Part shown: positions 17,081 to 26,557 of the stretch, piece after piece
Layout of the letters: the number at the start of each line of letters is the position of its first letter
Numbering within the stretch: the first letter of the stretch is position 1
Assembly (NCBI RefSeq): GCF_000212735.1
Contig: NC_015510.1
Span: 4,651,001 to 4,715,000, forward strand
Direction: 5' to 3'
Origin: Haliscomenobacter hydrossis DSM 1100
Lineage (GTDB): Bacteria; Bacteroidota; Bacteroidia; Chitinophagales; Saprospiraceae
DNA length: 64,000 nucleotides
Translations under genes and position numbers: made by a program
The notes under the pieces: generated by a model
What the model saw: the letters and a program-made list of their open reading frames with translations, nothing else
The model's database searches: none
Told to the model about the DNA's origin: nothing

Positions 17081-20000
17081 CTAAGCGATCAATTCCGAAT
17101 CCAGTACTTCCACTTTGGGGTTACTGTCCTCTATTGGGGTTCCCGTTCCTCCATTGCCTTTGCGGCGGCTGAACAACAACCCAATCCGGTCAACGATGGC
17201 ATATACAGCGGGGATCACCACCAGGGTCAGCAACATGGAGCTGGTCAAACCACCCACCAGGGCCCAGGCCAGGGCATTTTTCCATTCGGCGCCAGCTCCT
17301 TTGGCCAGCGCGATCGGGAGCATCCCCGCTACCATGGCGATGGTGGTCATCAGGATCGGGCGGAGACGGGTGCGGCCCGCCAGGATCAGTGCTTCTTTGT
17401 AGTGGTGGCCTTCAGCTTTCATCTGGTTGGCGAAGTCGACCAACAAGATGGCGTTTTTGGCCACCAAACCAATCAACATGATCATCCCCAACATCGCAAA
17501 AATATCCAGCGTTTGCATGGTCAGGGCCATCGCCAGCAAGGCACCAACCATGGCTACGGGGATGGAAAACATCACCACCAGGGGATAAATCCAGTTGTCG
17601 TAAAGGGCGACCATGATCAGGTACATGAACAATAGCGCCGCGGCCATCGCAATCAACAAGCTGCCAAAGCCTTCGCTTTGGTTTTTGAGGTCACCCTCAT
17701 ACGAAATAGTAACCCCTGGAGGAGGAGGGTTTTCTGCCATTTTGGCCTGGATCTCCGCACCGATGGTACCCGAAGGACGACCGAGTACAAAAGATTTCAC
17801 GGTTACGGATGCTGCACGGTCTTTGCGTTCGAGCATAGAAGGACCCGTGGTTTGATAAATCCGCGCGAATTGCTCCAGACGGATGAGTTCACCTGCAGGG
17901 TTCACAAATCCAACTTGTGATACATCGTCGATGTTTTTGCGGTCGAAATCATCCATCAAGATGTTGATGTCGTATTCGTAAGCTCCGTCGCGGTATTTAG
18001 CGTTGTTGTTGCCACTAAAAGCTGTTTGCATGGTGGCACCTACCGTTTGGATATTGAGGCCAAGCTCCGCCATGCGTTGGCGGTCGATGTCGACTTTGAT
18101 TTCTGGGTTTCCTTCTTCCACGGAGACTTCAGGAGCCAAGGTACCGGGTACTTCTTTAAAAAAGCCCAGTAATTTATTGGCGTATTGCATGGCATCTTCC
18201 AGCTTGGTAGCGCCTACAATGACTTGCAAAGGTGCTTCATCGGCTCCACCAAAAAAGCTTACCTGTACCGTTTGGACTTTTACCCCGGGCAGCGCCTTTT
18301 CCAACTCGTTGCGTACTTGTTGGGCGTAAACGTCGGCGCGCAGGGCCCGTTCTTCCTTTGGCACCATTTTTACGTTTACCTCCGCCAAATAAGGCGTGGC
18401 TTGTCCGCTCAACACCCCGGTAGTACGGCCAATGGTGCTGAAAATATCGGTGATCTCTGGCTTTTTGGCCAGGTATTCTTCCACTTTGTTTACCGCCAGG
18501 TTGGTCTCTTTTAAAGTACCATCTTTGGGCAATTCCACCTTGATGATGAACTGACCAGCGTCACTTTGGGAAATAAAGGCTGCTCCAATGTAGCCCCCAC
18601 CAATCAACCCGAAAGAAGCAATCAGCATGACAAAGGCTATGGCCACAACGGCCAAACTACCCGCCCAATGCCGGAGAACGACCTTCAGCAAATCGGCGTA
18701 AGCATCGGTCATCCACACCAAAAAGCGTTCGAAGCCAATGAGCAGCAAGTGCCCAGGGTTTTTAGGGTTCAGCTTGGTGACTTTGGCTACCCGTGAAGCC
18801 AACATGGGGGTGACCGTAAAGGAGACCAAGAGCGACATCAAGGTAGAGAACACCACCACCCAGGCAAACTGGCCCATGATGTTGCCTACAATACCTCCGG
18901 CCAGCGTAATTGGGAAAAACACCACCACGTCCACCAGGGTAATGGCCAAGGCGGTAAAACCGATTTCATTTCGGCCATCGGCAGCCGCCTGTCGACGGTT
19001 TTTGCCCATTTCGAGGTGGCGGTAAATGTTTTCCAAAACCACAATCGAGTCATCCACGAGGATACCAATGACCAAAGACATGGCCAAAAGGGTCATCAGG
19101 TTGAGGGTAAAACCCATCAGGTACATGCCAATGAAGGTAGACACCAAAGAGGCCGGAATGGCCACCATGACAATCAGTGAGTTGCGCAAACTGTGCAAGA
19201 ACACCAACATCACCAGCGCCACCAGAATAATCGCCAGACCAATGTCGTGCATGACCGCATCTACCGCGTCACGGGTAAAGTCGGTGGAGTCATTGGCGAT
19301 GTTGAATTTGAGGTTTTCTTTTTTAAAGGACTCCTCCAAACTAGCAATTTTTGCCTTGATGCCGTCCGACATCGTCACCGCGTTGGCATCGGGTTGCTTG
19401 AGGACGGTGATGCCAATCGCCGACTTGCTGTTGAGGCGCGAGAGGTCAACCATTTCTTTCAGGTCGTCCGAGACCTCGGCTACATCGCGCACTTTGATCA
19501 GGGTTCCGGAGTTGGAAACACCTACGGTTACGTCTTTGATGTCTTCCAGGGAGAGGAATTTACCCGCCAGACGCACGGTGATCTGTTCGTTCTCAGACTT
19601 TACCTTACCCGTCGGGAATTCCAGGTTGGCCGATTGGATGGCCATCACCAGGTTCAACAAAGACAAACCCTGGCTTTCTAGTTTTTGGCGGTTGATCTGC
19701 ACTTTGATTTCCCGCTCTTGCCCCCCAATCAAGTTGACCTGACCCACACCGTCTACCTGCGAAAGGGCAGGTTTGATGCGTTGTTTGATCAAATCGTACT
19801 GCTGAGCCTGCGGCAAATTGGTGTTTACCGCAATACTCATGATGGGAAAATCATCCGAGCTGAATTTGCCCAGCGCGGGGTCTTTGGCATCTTCTGGCAA
19901 AGTGGATTTTACGGCGTTGATTTTGCGTTGCACATCTTGCAGCGCCACATCGGTATTGATCCCGTCTTTGAATTCAACGATTACCGTAGACAAACCCTCG

Positions 20001-20254
20001 AAGGAAGTAGAGCGGATCGAAACGATCTTTTCTACCCCGGAGATGGCATCTTCAATGGGTTTGGTCAACGAGTTTTCAACCTCCGAAGGCGAAGCACCGG
20101 GATAAATGGTACTGACCAGAACGATCGGGGCGTTGAACTTGGGGATGAGCTCGTAGCTCAAATAGGAATAGGAAACTAACCCTAGGAAGGTCATCACCGC
20201 AAAAAATACGATGATGAGCGAGGGGCGTTTGATGGCGATTTCGGTTAGTGTCAT
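17081..20254 (-). CDS. RND multidrug efflux transporter, inner-membrane pump
   Basis: 1057 residues from the ATG at 20254 (MTLTEIAIKRPSLIIVFFAV). A longer in-frame extension would translate an intergenic inverted repeat and is rejected. This is the AcrB/HAE1 class: proton-driven trimeric pump spanning inner membrane and periplasm. The TM4 proton-relay aspartates are visible in GILVDDSIVVLENIYRH, along with the AcrB-type N-terminus and the C-terminal block RLRPILMTTIAMVAGMLPIALAKG. Two large periplasmic loops lie between TM1-2 and TM7-8. Last gene of the TetR-TolC-MFP-RND operon. Drug specificity cannot be inferred. Confidence 0.95.
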   Translation of the reverse strand: MTLTEIAIKRPSLIIVFFAVMTFLGLVSYSYLSYELIPKFNAPIVLVSTIYPGASPSEVENSLTKPIEDAISGVEKIVSIRSTSFEGLSTVIVEFKDGINTDVALQDVQRKINAVKSTLPEDAKDPALGKFSSDDFPIMSIAVNTNLPQAQQYDLIKQRIKPALSQVDGVGQVNLIGGQEREIKVQINRQKLESQGLSLLNLVMAIQSANLEFPTGKVKSENEQITVRLAGKFLSLEDIKDVTVGVSNSGTLIKVRDVAEVSDDLKEMVDLSRLNSKSAIGITVLKQPDANAVTMSDGIKAKIASLEESFKKENLKFNIANDSTDFTRDAVDAVMHDIGLAIILVALVMLVFLHSLRNSLIVMVAIPASLVSTFIGMYLMGFTLNLMTLLAMSLVIGILVDDSIVVLENIYRHLEMGKNRRQAAADGRNEIGFTALAITLVDVVVFFPITLAGGIVGNIMGQFAWVVVFSTLMSLLVSFTVTPMLASRVAKVTKLNPKNPGHLLLIGFERFLVWMTDAYADLLKVVLRHWAGSLAVVAIAFVMLIASFGLIGGGYIGAAFISQSDAGQFIIKVELPKDGTLKETNLAVNKVEEYLAKKPEITDIFSTIGRTTGVLSGQATPYLAEVNVKMVPKEERALRADVYAQQVRNELEKALPGVKVQTVQVSFFGGADEAPLQVIVGATKLEDAMQYANKLLGFFKEVPGTLAPEVSVEEGNPEIKVDIDRQRMAELGLNIQTVGATMQTAFSGNNNAKYRDGAYEYDINILMDDFDRKNIDDVSQVGFVNPAGELIRLEQFARIYQTTGPSMLERKDRAASVTVKSFVLGRPSGTIGAEIQAKMAENPPPPGVTISYEGDLKNQSEGFGSLLIAMAAALLFMYLIMVALYDNWIYPLVVMFSIPVAMVGALLAMALTMQTLDIFAMLGMIMLIGLVAKNAILLVDFANQMKAEGHHYKEALILAGRTRLRPILMTTIAMVAGMLPIALAKGAGAEWKNALAWALVGGLTSSMLLTLVVIPAVYAIVDRIGLLFSRRKGNGGTGTPIEDSNPKVEVLDSELIA

Positions 20255-20260
20255 TTTTTT

Positions 20261-20380
20261 TAGGTTCGGGGGATTTAGGGTTCGGGGGTTCGGGGGTTCA
20301 GAGGTTCGAAGAATGGCACCTCGGCTACGCTCGGCGACCATTCTTCGAACCTTCGAACTACGAACCTTCGAACCCTCTTT
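20261..20380. repeat. Intra-operon inverted repeat of GGTTCG words
   Basis: Perfect 15-nt arms (AGGTTCGAAGAATGG at 20302-20316 and its complement at 20338-20352). Reiterated GGGGTTCG words lie to the left and CTTCGAAC words to the right. Located between the MFP and RND genes of one operon. Confidence 0.8.
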
Positions 20381-20391
20381 CCCCTGGTTAA

Positions 20392-21459
20392 TTATTCTTC
20401 AACTTTCACCTTCATGTTGTCTTCCAGGTTGATCTGTCCGGAGCTGACCACAGTTTCGCCAGCTTTGAGGCCGGAAAGCACCGCAGCAAAATCGCCGTAG
20501 ATGTTGCCAAGCTGGACTGGGCGCAATTTGGCCACACCATTTTCTACCACAAACACCTTGGCATCACGGGCACTACCGACGATGCACTCGCGGGGCAAGG
20601 CCAGAATCGAAGCAGAGCGACCCGTATTGAACTCGGCCACACCATCCATACCCGCCTTGAGGGGCGTAGCGGAAGGGTTGGCCAATTCAACTTCTACCAA
20701 AAAGCGTTGGGCATTGTCGGCTTTGACATCGATTAGGTTGACTACTCCGACAAAGGCTTTGTTGGGGTACACATCCGTACGGAGTTCTACGCGCTGGCCT
20801 TTTTTGATTTGCAACACTTCGTCATCGGTGAGGTAGGCAGCCATTTTGAGGCGGCGAATGTCGATGATGTCCATGATTTTCATCGCTGGGGCGAGGAAAG
20901 CACCTTTTTCAACGGTTTTTCCTGAAACGGTACCAGAAATGGGTGCTCTCACGTAGGTCATGCTGATTTGCTTCTCCAACCCACGGATATTGGCTTTGAT
21001 GTTCTCAATTCCATTTTCGGCATCATCCACTTGTTGTTGGGTTACCCCCCCATCGCCAAGCAGATTTTTGAGGCGAGTCACATCGTTTTCGGCTTTTTTG
21101 AGGTTGATGCGCGCCAGGTCGAGTTGGTTTTTCAGCAAATCGTTGTCAACGGCCAGGATCACCGCACCTTCACTTACAAAACTGCCATCCTTGACATTGA
21201 GTTGGGTAATGCGGCCCTGGGCCTCACTCATTACTGCCAACTGCTTATAGGGCTGAAACGTACCATTGATCTCAAAACCACCTTGAATGGTTTGGGTGCT
21301 CATGGTGGTTACTTTTACCGGGATTTCGACGGTGCGTACCTGGGTCAGTTTGCCGTCGGCTTCAATTTTTTTCTTGTTATCCCCAAGTTTCCAGGCTACG
21401 GCTGCAGTCAGGCCACCGAGAACAACCAATGTAATGAGGATACGGATGATATTTTTCAT
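20392..21459 (-). CDS. RND efflux periplasmic adaptor subunit (membrane fusion protein)
   Basis: 355 residues with an N-terminal membrane anchor (MKNIIRILITLVVLGGLTAAVAWKL). The HlyD/AcrA architecture is clear: a barrel-sandwich half (EINGTFQPYKQLAVMSEAQGRITQLNVKDGSFV), an alpha-hairpin coiled coil (about 110-155) and the second lipoyl half (ISMTYVRAPISGTVSGKTVEKGAFL). A beta-barrel and a C-terminal domain ending in AGETVVSSGQINLEDNMKVKV complete it. It bridges the RND pump and the TolC-like channel, whose genes flank it on the same strand. Confidence 0.93.
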   Translation of the reverse strand: MKNIIRILITLVVLGGLTAAVAWKLGDNKKKIEADGKLTQVRTVEIPVKVTTMSTQTIQGGFEINGTFQPYKQLAVMSEAQGRITQLNVKDGSFVSEGAVILAVDNDLLKNQLDLARINLKKAENDVTRLKNLLGDGGVTQQQVDDAENGIENIKANIRGLEKQISMTYVRAPISGTVSGKTVEKGAFLAPAMKIMDIIDIRRLKMAAYLTDDEVLQIKKGQRVELRTDVYPNKAFVGVVNLIDVKADNAQRFLVEVELANPSATPLKAGMDGVAEFNTGRSASILALPRECIVGSARDAKVFVVENGVAKLRPVQLGNIYGDFAAVLSGLKAGETVVSSGQINLEDNMKVKVEE

Positions 21460-21495
21460 TGCGGTATGTTTGATAAAAAGGGTTATCAGGATTGA

Positions 21496-22857
21496 TTATT
21501 TGTACAATTGAGGAATTTTGCCGTTGGCGTAATCCAGGTCAACTTTTGCCAGTTGGTATTGCAGCAGGTTGCTCAGGAAATTGGACTGCACTTCGCGCAT
21601 GGTTCTTTCGGCCACCAATACTTCGGTCACATTGGCCACACCTTCTTTGTAGCGCTTTTGGGTCACGTTGTACACCTCTTCGGCTACTTTGCGGTTTTCG
21701 CGCAAGGCATTCAAGGTATTCCAGTAGCTGAGTACTTGTTGTTTGGCCTGGCTGTGCTGTAGCTGTAGCGATTGCATGGTTTGTTTGCGGTCTTCAGCAA
21801 TCTTCAACATGTCAATTTTGACCTGTTCTACCTTGCTTTTGCGGTAAAAACCATCAAAGATGGGAATGTTGACATTGAGTCCGATGGCCGAGAAGCTAAA
21901 CCAGTTTTGGTCTTTACCCAATTCGCCAAATCCATTGCCTTGCCCCTGGAAATTGTAATTGCCAAAAGCACGGAGGGTAGGCCAGGAGGTTGCCCGAAGT
22001 TGGTCGGCATTGAGTTGTTGCAGGGTGGTTTGTTGATCCAGCAAGGTCAGGTCCAGTTTGTTCTGGTAGCCAGCTTCCAGGAAAGTGGGATCAACGTTGG
22101 GCATCACGATTTCGCTGAGTGTATCACTCAACACAAGTTGAGTTTCCTGAGGCATACTCATCGCAAACTTCAGGGCTTGCAGGCCTTGCTCGTAGTTCAG
22201 CTCAAGGTTTTGCAGCTGGGTTTGCAGGGTGATCTGGTTGACGCGCAATTGGTCTACATCCAGCTTTTTGGCCAATCCGTTTTTGTACTGCAAATCGGTT
22301 GCTTTCAGCAAACCACCCACTTGTTGGAGGTTGGCTTCAATCAAGTCTTTCTGCTTGGAAATGGTTTGTACCTGGTAATAGAGCTTCACCACGTTGTAGG
22401 CGACGTCCTCTTCGGTTTTGAGTTCCACCGTGCTGTTGAAGTTGCCCACCGCTTTAATTGCTTTGATGCCTACCCAGTATTGCTGGCTGTACAGCAATTG
22501 GTTTACTTCAGCGCCAGCAGTGGTGTTGAGGTCGGTACCAAATTGCACGGGAACCAGTTCGTCGGGTTTGCCCTGAAAAAAGTTGGGAATCAGCTGGGTG
22601 GGTAACTTTGCGTTGTAGGTAAAACCCAAACTTGCATTTACCTGCGGCAATCCGGTACTTTTGTATTCGCGTATTTGCTCCAAAGATTTGCGGGTCTCCA
22701 GTTTTGCTTTCTGCAAGATGGGACTGTTTTTTACAGCAAATTGAACACTTTCTTTTACAGATAAAGTGCTTTGTGCAAAGAGGGTACCACTGAAAACGCT
22801 TACCAGCAGTACCAACGCCACGCGAAGAGAATTTAGGGATCCATCATAATAACTCAT
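21496..22857 (-). CDS. TolC-family outer-membrane efflux protein
   Basis: 453 residues from ATG 22857, which gives a usable signal peptide ending in VSVFSGTLFAQ; an in-frame ATG at 22917 would add 20 residues and cannot be excluded. The two OEP repeats are seen as long helical stretches with the pattern SVKESVQFAVKNSPILQKAKLETRKS and NGLAKKLDVDQLRVNQITLQTQLQNLE. In the second half GLNVNIPIFDGFYRKSKVEQVK and YKEGVANVTEVLVAERTMREVQ correspond. It forms the trimeric exit duct for the downstream MFP/RND pair. It lies 72 bp after the TetR gene, in the same operon. Confidence 0.93.
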   Translation of the reverse strand: MSYYDGSLNSLRVALVLLVSVFSGTLFAQSTLSVKESVQFAVKNSPILQKAKLETRKSLEQIREYKSTGLPQVNASLGFTYNAKLPTQLIPNFFQGKPDELVPVQFGTDLNTTAGAEVNQLLYSQQYWVGIKAIKAVGNFNSTVELKTEEDVAYNVVKLYYQVQTISKQKDLIEANLQQVGGLLKATDLQYKNGLAKKLDVDQLRVNQITLQTQLQNLELNYEQGLQALKFAMSMPQETQLVLSDTLSEIVMPNVDPTFLEAGYQNKLDLTLLDQQTTLQQLNADQLRATSWPTLRAFGNYNFQGQGNGFGELGKDQNWFSFSAIGLNVNIPIFDGFYRKSKVEQVKIDMLKIAEDRKQTMQSLQLQHSQAKQQVLSYWNTLNALRENRKVAEEVYNVTQKRYKEGVANVTEVLVAERTMREVQSNFLSNLLQYQLAKVDLDYANGKIPQLYK

Positions 22858-22929
22858 GGCAGTAGTCGGTTTATCTCCACAAATCACATTGTGGGTAATT
22901 GTTAAAGGGTTATACATTGGTGATTCAAC

Positions 22930-23574
22930 CTATAAACCTCCAGCCGCTTGTTTGGCTTCCTGGAGGTATTTGGTCATTTTATCCAGTCCTTGTTCGGAGG
23001 CTACCCCGCGTACAAAGTGATAGATGTATTCTTTAAAAACCTGATCCGGTTGGAATTCCCGCACCGGAAACAGGGATTGATCAATGGGCAAATAAAGGCT
23101 GCCTACGTGCAGGCGGGCCATGATTTCGGGGTTGAGGTCCTTGCGGTAATCTCCTTCGGTCATTCCGCGCTTGAGGTTGTCCAAAATCGATTGATACACA
23201 TGCTCGCGTTGCATTTTATCAATCATTTCCCAGGCTTCGGGGTAGTATTTTTTGAGGTCGTACACTACACTTGGCGTCAGTTCCTGAAACTGTCCGATGA
23301 TGTGCCGCGCCAGCAACATGATCTCTTGCAAGGCATTCGCTGCACCCGCCTGGATCAAGTCCATATCGCATACTTCATCGTGAAGATGACTCTCGATGGT
23401 TCTGAGGATCAGGTCTTCTTTGTTCTCAAAAAACTGGTACAACGTCTTTTTGGATATTCCGAGTTCCCGGGCAATATCATCCATGCTCACACTTTTGATG
23501 CCGTACCGCATAAAGAGTGATTCTGCTCTGCGCATTATTTGCTTGCTCGTGTCCTTGTTGTCCTTGTTTTCCAT
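22930..23574 (-). CDS. TetR/AcrR-family repressor of the efflux operon
   Basis: 214 residues. The N-terminal HTH is typical: RRAESLFMRYGIKSVSMDDIARELGISKKTLYQFFENKEDL (about residues 15-55), followed by a helical ligand-binding half. It is the first gene of the TetR-TolC-MFP-RND operon. A promoter overlapped by a long palindrome sits directly upstream, so autorepression with release by a pump substrate is the natural inference. Confidence 0.93.
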   Translation of the reverse strand: MENKDNKDTSKQIMRRAESLFMRYGIKSVSMDDIARELGISKKTLYQFFENKEDLILRTIESHLHDEVCDMDLIQAGAANALQEIMLLARHIIGQFQELTPSVVYDLKKYYPEAWEMIDKMQREHVYQSILDNLKRGMTEGDYRKDLNPEIMARLHVGSLYLPIDQSLFPVREFQPDQVFKEYIYHFVRGVASEQGLDKMTKYLQEAKQAAGGL

Positions 23575-23582
23575 ATTCGGTG

Positions 23583-23590
23583 CAAATGTA
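23583..23590 (-). promoter_or_regulatory. -7 box of the efflux operon
   Basis: TACATTTG on the minus strand matches TAnnTTTG and ends 8 bp before the TetR ATG at 23574. It abuts the palindrome at 23594-23646, so bound repressor would block it. Confidence 0.5.
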
Positions 23591-23593
23591 CAA

Positions 23594-23646
23594 CTTAAAA
23601 ACTTTGGAAACTTGAAAAGGTTTTAAAGTTTCCAAAGTTTTTTAAG
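23594..23646. promoter_or_regulatory. Candidate TetR operator (long palindrome)
   Basis: CTTAAAAACTTTGGAAACTT (23594-23613) is complementary to 23626-23646 with a single-base length difference, around 12 nt containing a further AAAAGGTTTT. It covers the -33 region of the operon promoter. Position and symmetry are what a TetR autoregulatory site looks like. Confidence 0.6.
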
Positions 23647-23773
23647 TTTCTGGACAAAAGACAAGATAAGCCCGATGAAAGTTTCCGATTGGACGATATT
23701 TTTTTTGATGGGAGGGAGGGGATGTTGTAAAACGTACGTTGGAAATTACCACCTTGATTGAAAAAACTAAAAA

Positions 23774-24946
23774 CTAAACCGACGATGAATCATGCGTTAC
23801 CACATCATTGTTGTCGTTTTTCAAAGTGATTTTTAAACTCAAAAAACCAATTAGCCCGGCGATTAATGACGAAAGCAAGATGACAAATTTTGCTTTGTTG
23901 ATGATGTCTTCGTCGTCGAAAGCCAGTAAGGTGATGAAAATGGACATGGTGAATCCAATTCCGCCTAAAAATCCCACACCTAAAATGGATTTCCAGTTCA
24001 GGTCGTCAGGAAGTTTACAAAGTCCGAAGGTGACGGACAAAAAAGTCAGCAGGAAAATGCCCAATGGCTTGCCCACAATGAGCCCAAGTGCAATGCCGAT
24101 GCTGTAATTTTGGGTCAGGGTATGCCCAATATCTGAACTTAAAACAATGGCTGTATTGGCCAGGGCGAAAATGGGCAAAATGACAAACGCAACGGGTTTG
24201 TGCAAGATGTGTTGCAAAATATAAGAAGTGGATTTTTCACCTCCGTTGCCAAACGGGATGGCAAAAGCCAATAACACACCCGTAATCGTGGCGTGAACTC
24301 CCGAGTGGAGCATAAAATACCACATGCCTATTCCCCCGACCAGATAAGGAATCAGGTTTCTAACCTTCAATCGGTTGAATGCCAAGAGCAAAGCAAAAAT
24401 GCCCAGGGCAATAAACAGGTTGGTCCAGAGCAGGGTTTTGGTATAAAAAATGGCAATGATCATGATGGCGCCCAGGTCATCAATCACCGCCAACGCGGTC
24501 AAAAATACTTTTAAAGAAGTGGGTACCCGGCTGCCCAACAACGCCAAAATACCCAAGGCAAAGGCAATGTCCGTCGCCATCGGAATTCCTGCCCCCGATT
24601 GGGTTGGCGTCCCATAATTGAGCAATAAAAAAAGTCCGGCGGGTACAAAAATACCACCCAGTGCGGCAAACAGGGGCAACAAGGCGTCTTTGACTTTGGA
24701 AAGTTCACCTTGATAAATTTCCCGTTCCAACTCCAATCCAATCAGCAAAAAGAAAATCGTCATCAGCCCATCGTTGATCCAGTGTTCAAGGCTGAGTCCG
24801 GCATAGCGAAGTTCCCAGAAATGGTGGTATTCTGCGCCCAGGTTTGAATTGGCTACGATTAGCGACAGAATGGTGCATGCGATCAAAATGAGCCCACCAG
24901 CTTTTTCACTGTTGAAAAATTCGTTGAATAGTTTGGTTGCTTGCAT
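23774..24946 (-). CDS. nhaA: Na+/H+ antiporter NhaA
   Basis: 390 residues from ATG 24946 (MQATKLFNEFFNSEKAGG), the family's usual length; the longer frame start adds an unlikely leader. The ion-binding core is present: MATDIAFALGILALLG, then ALAVIDDLGAIMIIAIFYT with the paired aspartates of the transport site, and the C-terminal GFLGGIGFTMSIFITLLAF. It is an inner-membrane electrogenic antiporter for pH and sodium homeostasis. It appears monocistronic. Confidence 0.95.
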   Translation of the reverse strand: MQATKLFNEFFNSEKAGGLILIACTILSLIVANSNLGAEYHHFWELRYAGLSLEHWINDGLMTIFFLLIGLELEREIYQGELSKVKDALLPLFAALGGIFVPAGLFLLLNYGTPTQSGAGIPMATDIAFALGILALLGSRVPTSLKVFLTALAVIDDLGAIMIIAIFYTKTLLWTNLFIALGIFALLLAFNRLKVRNLIPYLVGGIGMWYFMLHSGVHATITGVLLAFAIPFGNGGEKSTSYILQHILHKPVAFVILPIFALANTAIVLSSDIGHTLTQNYSIGIALGLIVGKPLGIFLLTFLSVTFGLCKLPDDLNWKSILGVGFLGGIGFTMSIFITLLAFDDEDIINKAKFVILLSSLIAGLIGFLSLKITLKNDNNDVVTHDSSSV

Positions 24947-25108
24947 GTCGTTTTGTCGTTTTGTTTGCTTGGGATAGAAGGTATAATACAACAAACACAT
25001 GCTTGGAAAGATAGGTTCTTTAGATTTGGTAGAATACTTATCTGGGTTTTAGTAGACATATTTTGGTATCATCCGGTTTTGTTCCCCTGCATTGGACCAA
25101 AGCCCCTT

Positions 25109-26248
25109 TCACTCCCCCTTCAAAAACCCCTCCACCACATACCGCTCCGCAAAACCCGTATTCTTCGCCGCCGCTTCCAAACGCGCGCGCACTGACTTAC
25201 TCAGCCGATTTTTATTTTCCGCCAAATGCCCCAAAAACACTGTCAACTGATTTTTGGACATTTTTTCCACCTCATTCACCAGGATTTCCGTCACCTTTTC
25301 ATGGCTGTATTTCAGGTTGTTCAGCAGCAGGGTGCGGGTGTTGATGTCGGTGCTGGTGAAGGTTTGGAAAAAAGGGAGCGCCACCTGCTCCGTCTTCCAG
25401 CTTTCTTTGGGCAGCTTTTTTAGGATGTAAATCCTGGTCAGAGGAGACGCCGTGGCGAAAATCTCCTGAATCCGCGGCAGGTTTTGCGCGAAGGCTGTTG
25501 CATCCAGTTGTTTAAGGGCAAAAAACTGGTAATCCTCGTAAGGGGAATGCAAAAAAGCCAGGGCCAGGGCCGGGGTGTAAAGACCCAACAAGTGCTGGAC
25601 GATTTTTTCCTTCACCTCCCCGTGCGCCAAATGCCAGGCCGTGAAGCAGGAATACAAGGCCCCTTCCACCACCGATTCTTTGATCTCCGTTTTGGTTGCG
25701 CCCGAAACGGCGTCTACCTCTTTGCCCTGGAAAGTGATTTTTTCGGTGGCCTGTACGTTTTGGTCAAACAGGTCAGCCATGTTTTTGCGCTCCAGGATGG
25801 AGTGTTTGTTGAGCAACAGTTCGTGGAATTTGGTGTAGTCTTTGGTTTCAAAAGGTTCGTGGTCGAACTTGGTCAACAAATTATCCTGAAATACCCCGTA
25901 ACCCACGTAATCACCCACCAGGCTCCAATACAAGGTGAGGTACATGGGTTTGCACAGCCCGTCGATGCACACCGGGGTGATGATGTCCGCAGCGTAGAGC
26001 AGGGGCTGTTTTGCTGCATCCGACAAGAGATAAACCGGGTGCTTCAGCAGGCTGTCGCTGCCCTGGAGTTCAAATACCAGTTGTTCGGAGGCGATGCGCT
26101 GGTATTCCGGGTTCATGGCGATGTAGAGTGGCGGGTTTTTGGCCAGTTTGGAAGGCTGTATGTACAAAAATCCCAGGCCTAGGACTGCCACAAAAGCAAG
26201 GCGCAACAACAAGTGGAAGTTCATATTTGGCAAAATCATAGTATTCAT
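25109..26248 (-). CDS. Membrane-anchored FMN-binding-like protein with helical C-terminus
   Basis: 379 residues (or 371 from ATG 26224). A hydrophobic N-terminal segment (about residues 11-30) serves as anchor or signal. Around residues 175-190 VDAVSGATKTEI strongly resembles the FMN-binding domain motif in which the threonine of S-G-A-T carries covalent flavin; the upstream LYWSLVGDYVGYGVF strand fits the same fold. From about residue 215 the chain is helical and repetitive (LHSPYEDYQFFALKQLDA, LTRIYILKKLPKESW, NTRTLLLNNLKYSHEKV), suggesting HEAT-like repeats. Function is unknown; an envelope electron-transfer role is a guess. I do not recognise a named family for the full-length protein. 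Confidence 0.6.
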   Translation of the reverse strand: MNTMILPNMNFHLLLRLAFVAVLGLGFLYIQPSKLAKNPPLYIAMNPEYQRIASEQLVFELQGSDSLLKHPVYLLSDAAKQPLLYAADIITPVCIDGLCKPMYLTLYWSLVGDYVGYGVFQDNLLTKFDHEPFETKDYTKFHELLLNKHSILERKNMADLFDQNVQATEKITFQGKEVDAVSGATKTEIKESVVEGALYSCFTAWHLAHGEVKEKIVQHLLGLYTPALALAFLHSPYEDYQFFALKQLDATAFAQNLPRIQEIFATASPLTRIYILKKLPKESWKTEQVALPFFQTFTSTDINTRTLLLNNLKYSHEKVTEILVNEVEKMSKNQLTVFLGHLAENKNRLSKSVRARLEAAAKNTGFAERYVVEGFLKGE

Positions 26249-26252
26249 AAAG

Positions 26253-26488
26253 CGACATTTTTTTACCGCAGAGTAACGGAGTACACGCGGAGTTGCACGG
26301 AGTTTTTAGGTTAGACCATCTGCGATGGCCAAGAGTACTCAGAGGCCGCATCGAACGATGGCTAGTACGAAACAATCAAATTTCAATCGTACCCGAACTC
26401 CAGCTACCGCAGGTGGCAAACTCCTTAAAACTAAAAAAACTCCGTGCAACTCCGCGTGCACTCCGTTACTCCGCGGTAAAATATGTCG
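26253..26488. repeat. Large inverted repeat with ~58-nt arms
   Basis: 26253-26309 and 26431-26488 are near-perfect inverted copies made of ACTCCG/GCGGAGT words (right arm has CTCCGTTACTCCGCGGTAAA). They enclose a 121-nt unique loop. It fills most of the gap between the FAD oxidoreductase and FMN-binding-like genes, which point the same way. The rest of the 309-bp gap is AT-rich with no gene. Confidence 0.88.
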
Positions 26489-26557
26489 TGGTAAAAATAT
26501 ATCGCTCTTATGCCTAGAACAAGCCCAGTGGCATCGAAACCGGACATTTTTCCTGCA

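Noticed and set aside
20255-20341. N-terminal extension of the RND pump frame
   Set aside because: It translates the intergenic GGTTCG-word repeat and would put charged residues before the first membrane helix; the ATG at 20254 gives the standard AcrB start.
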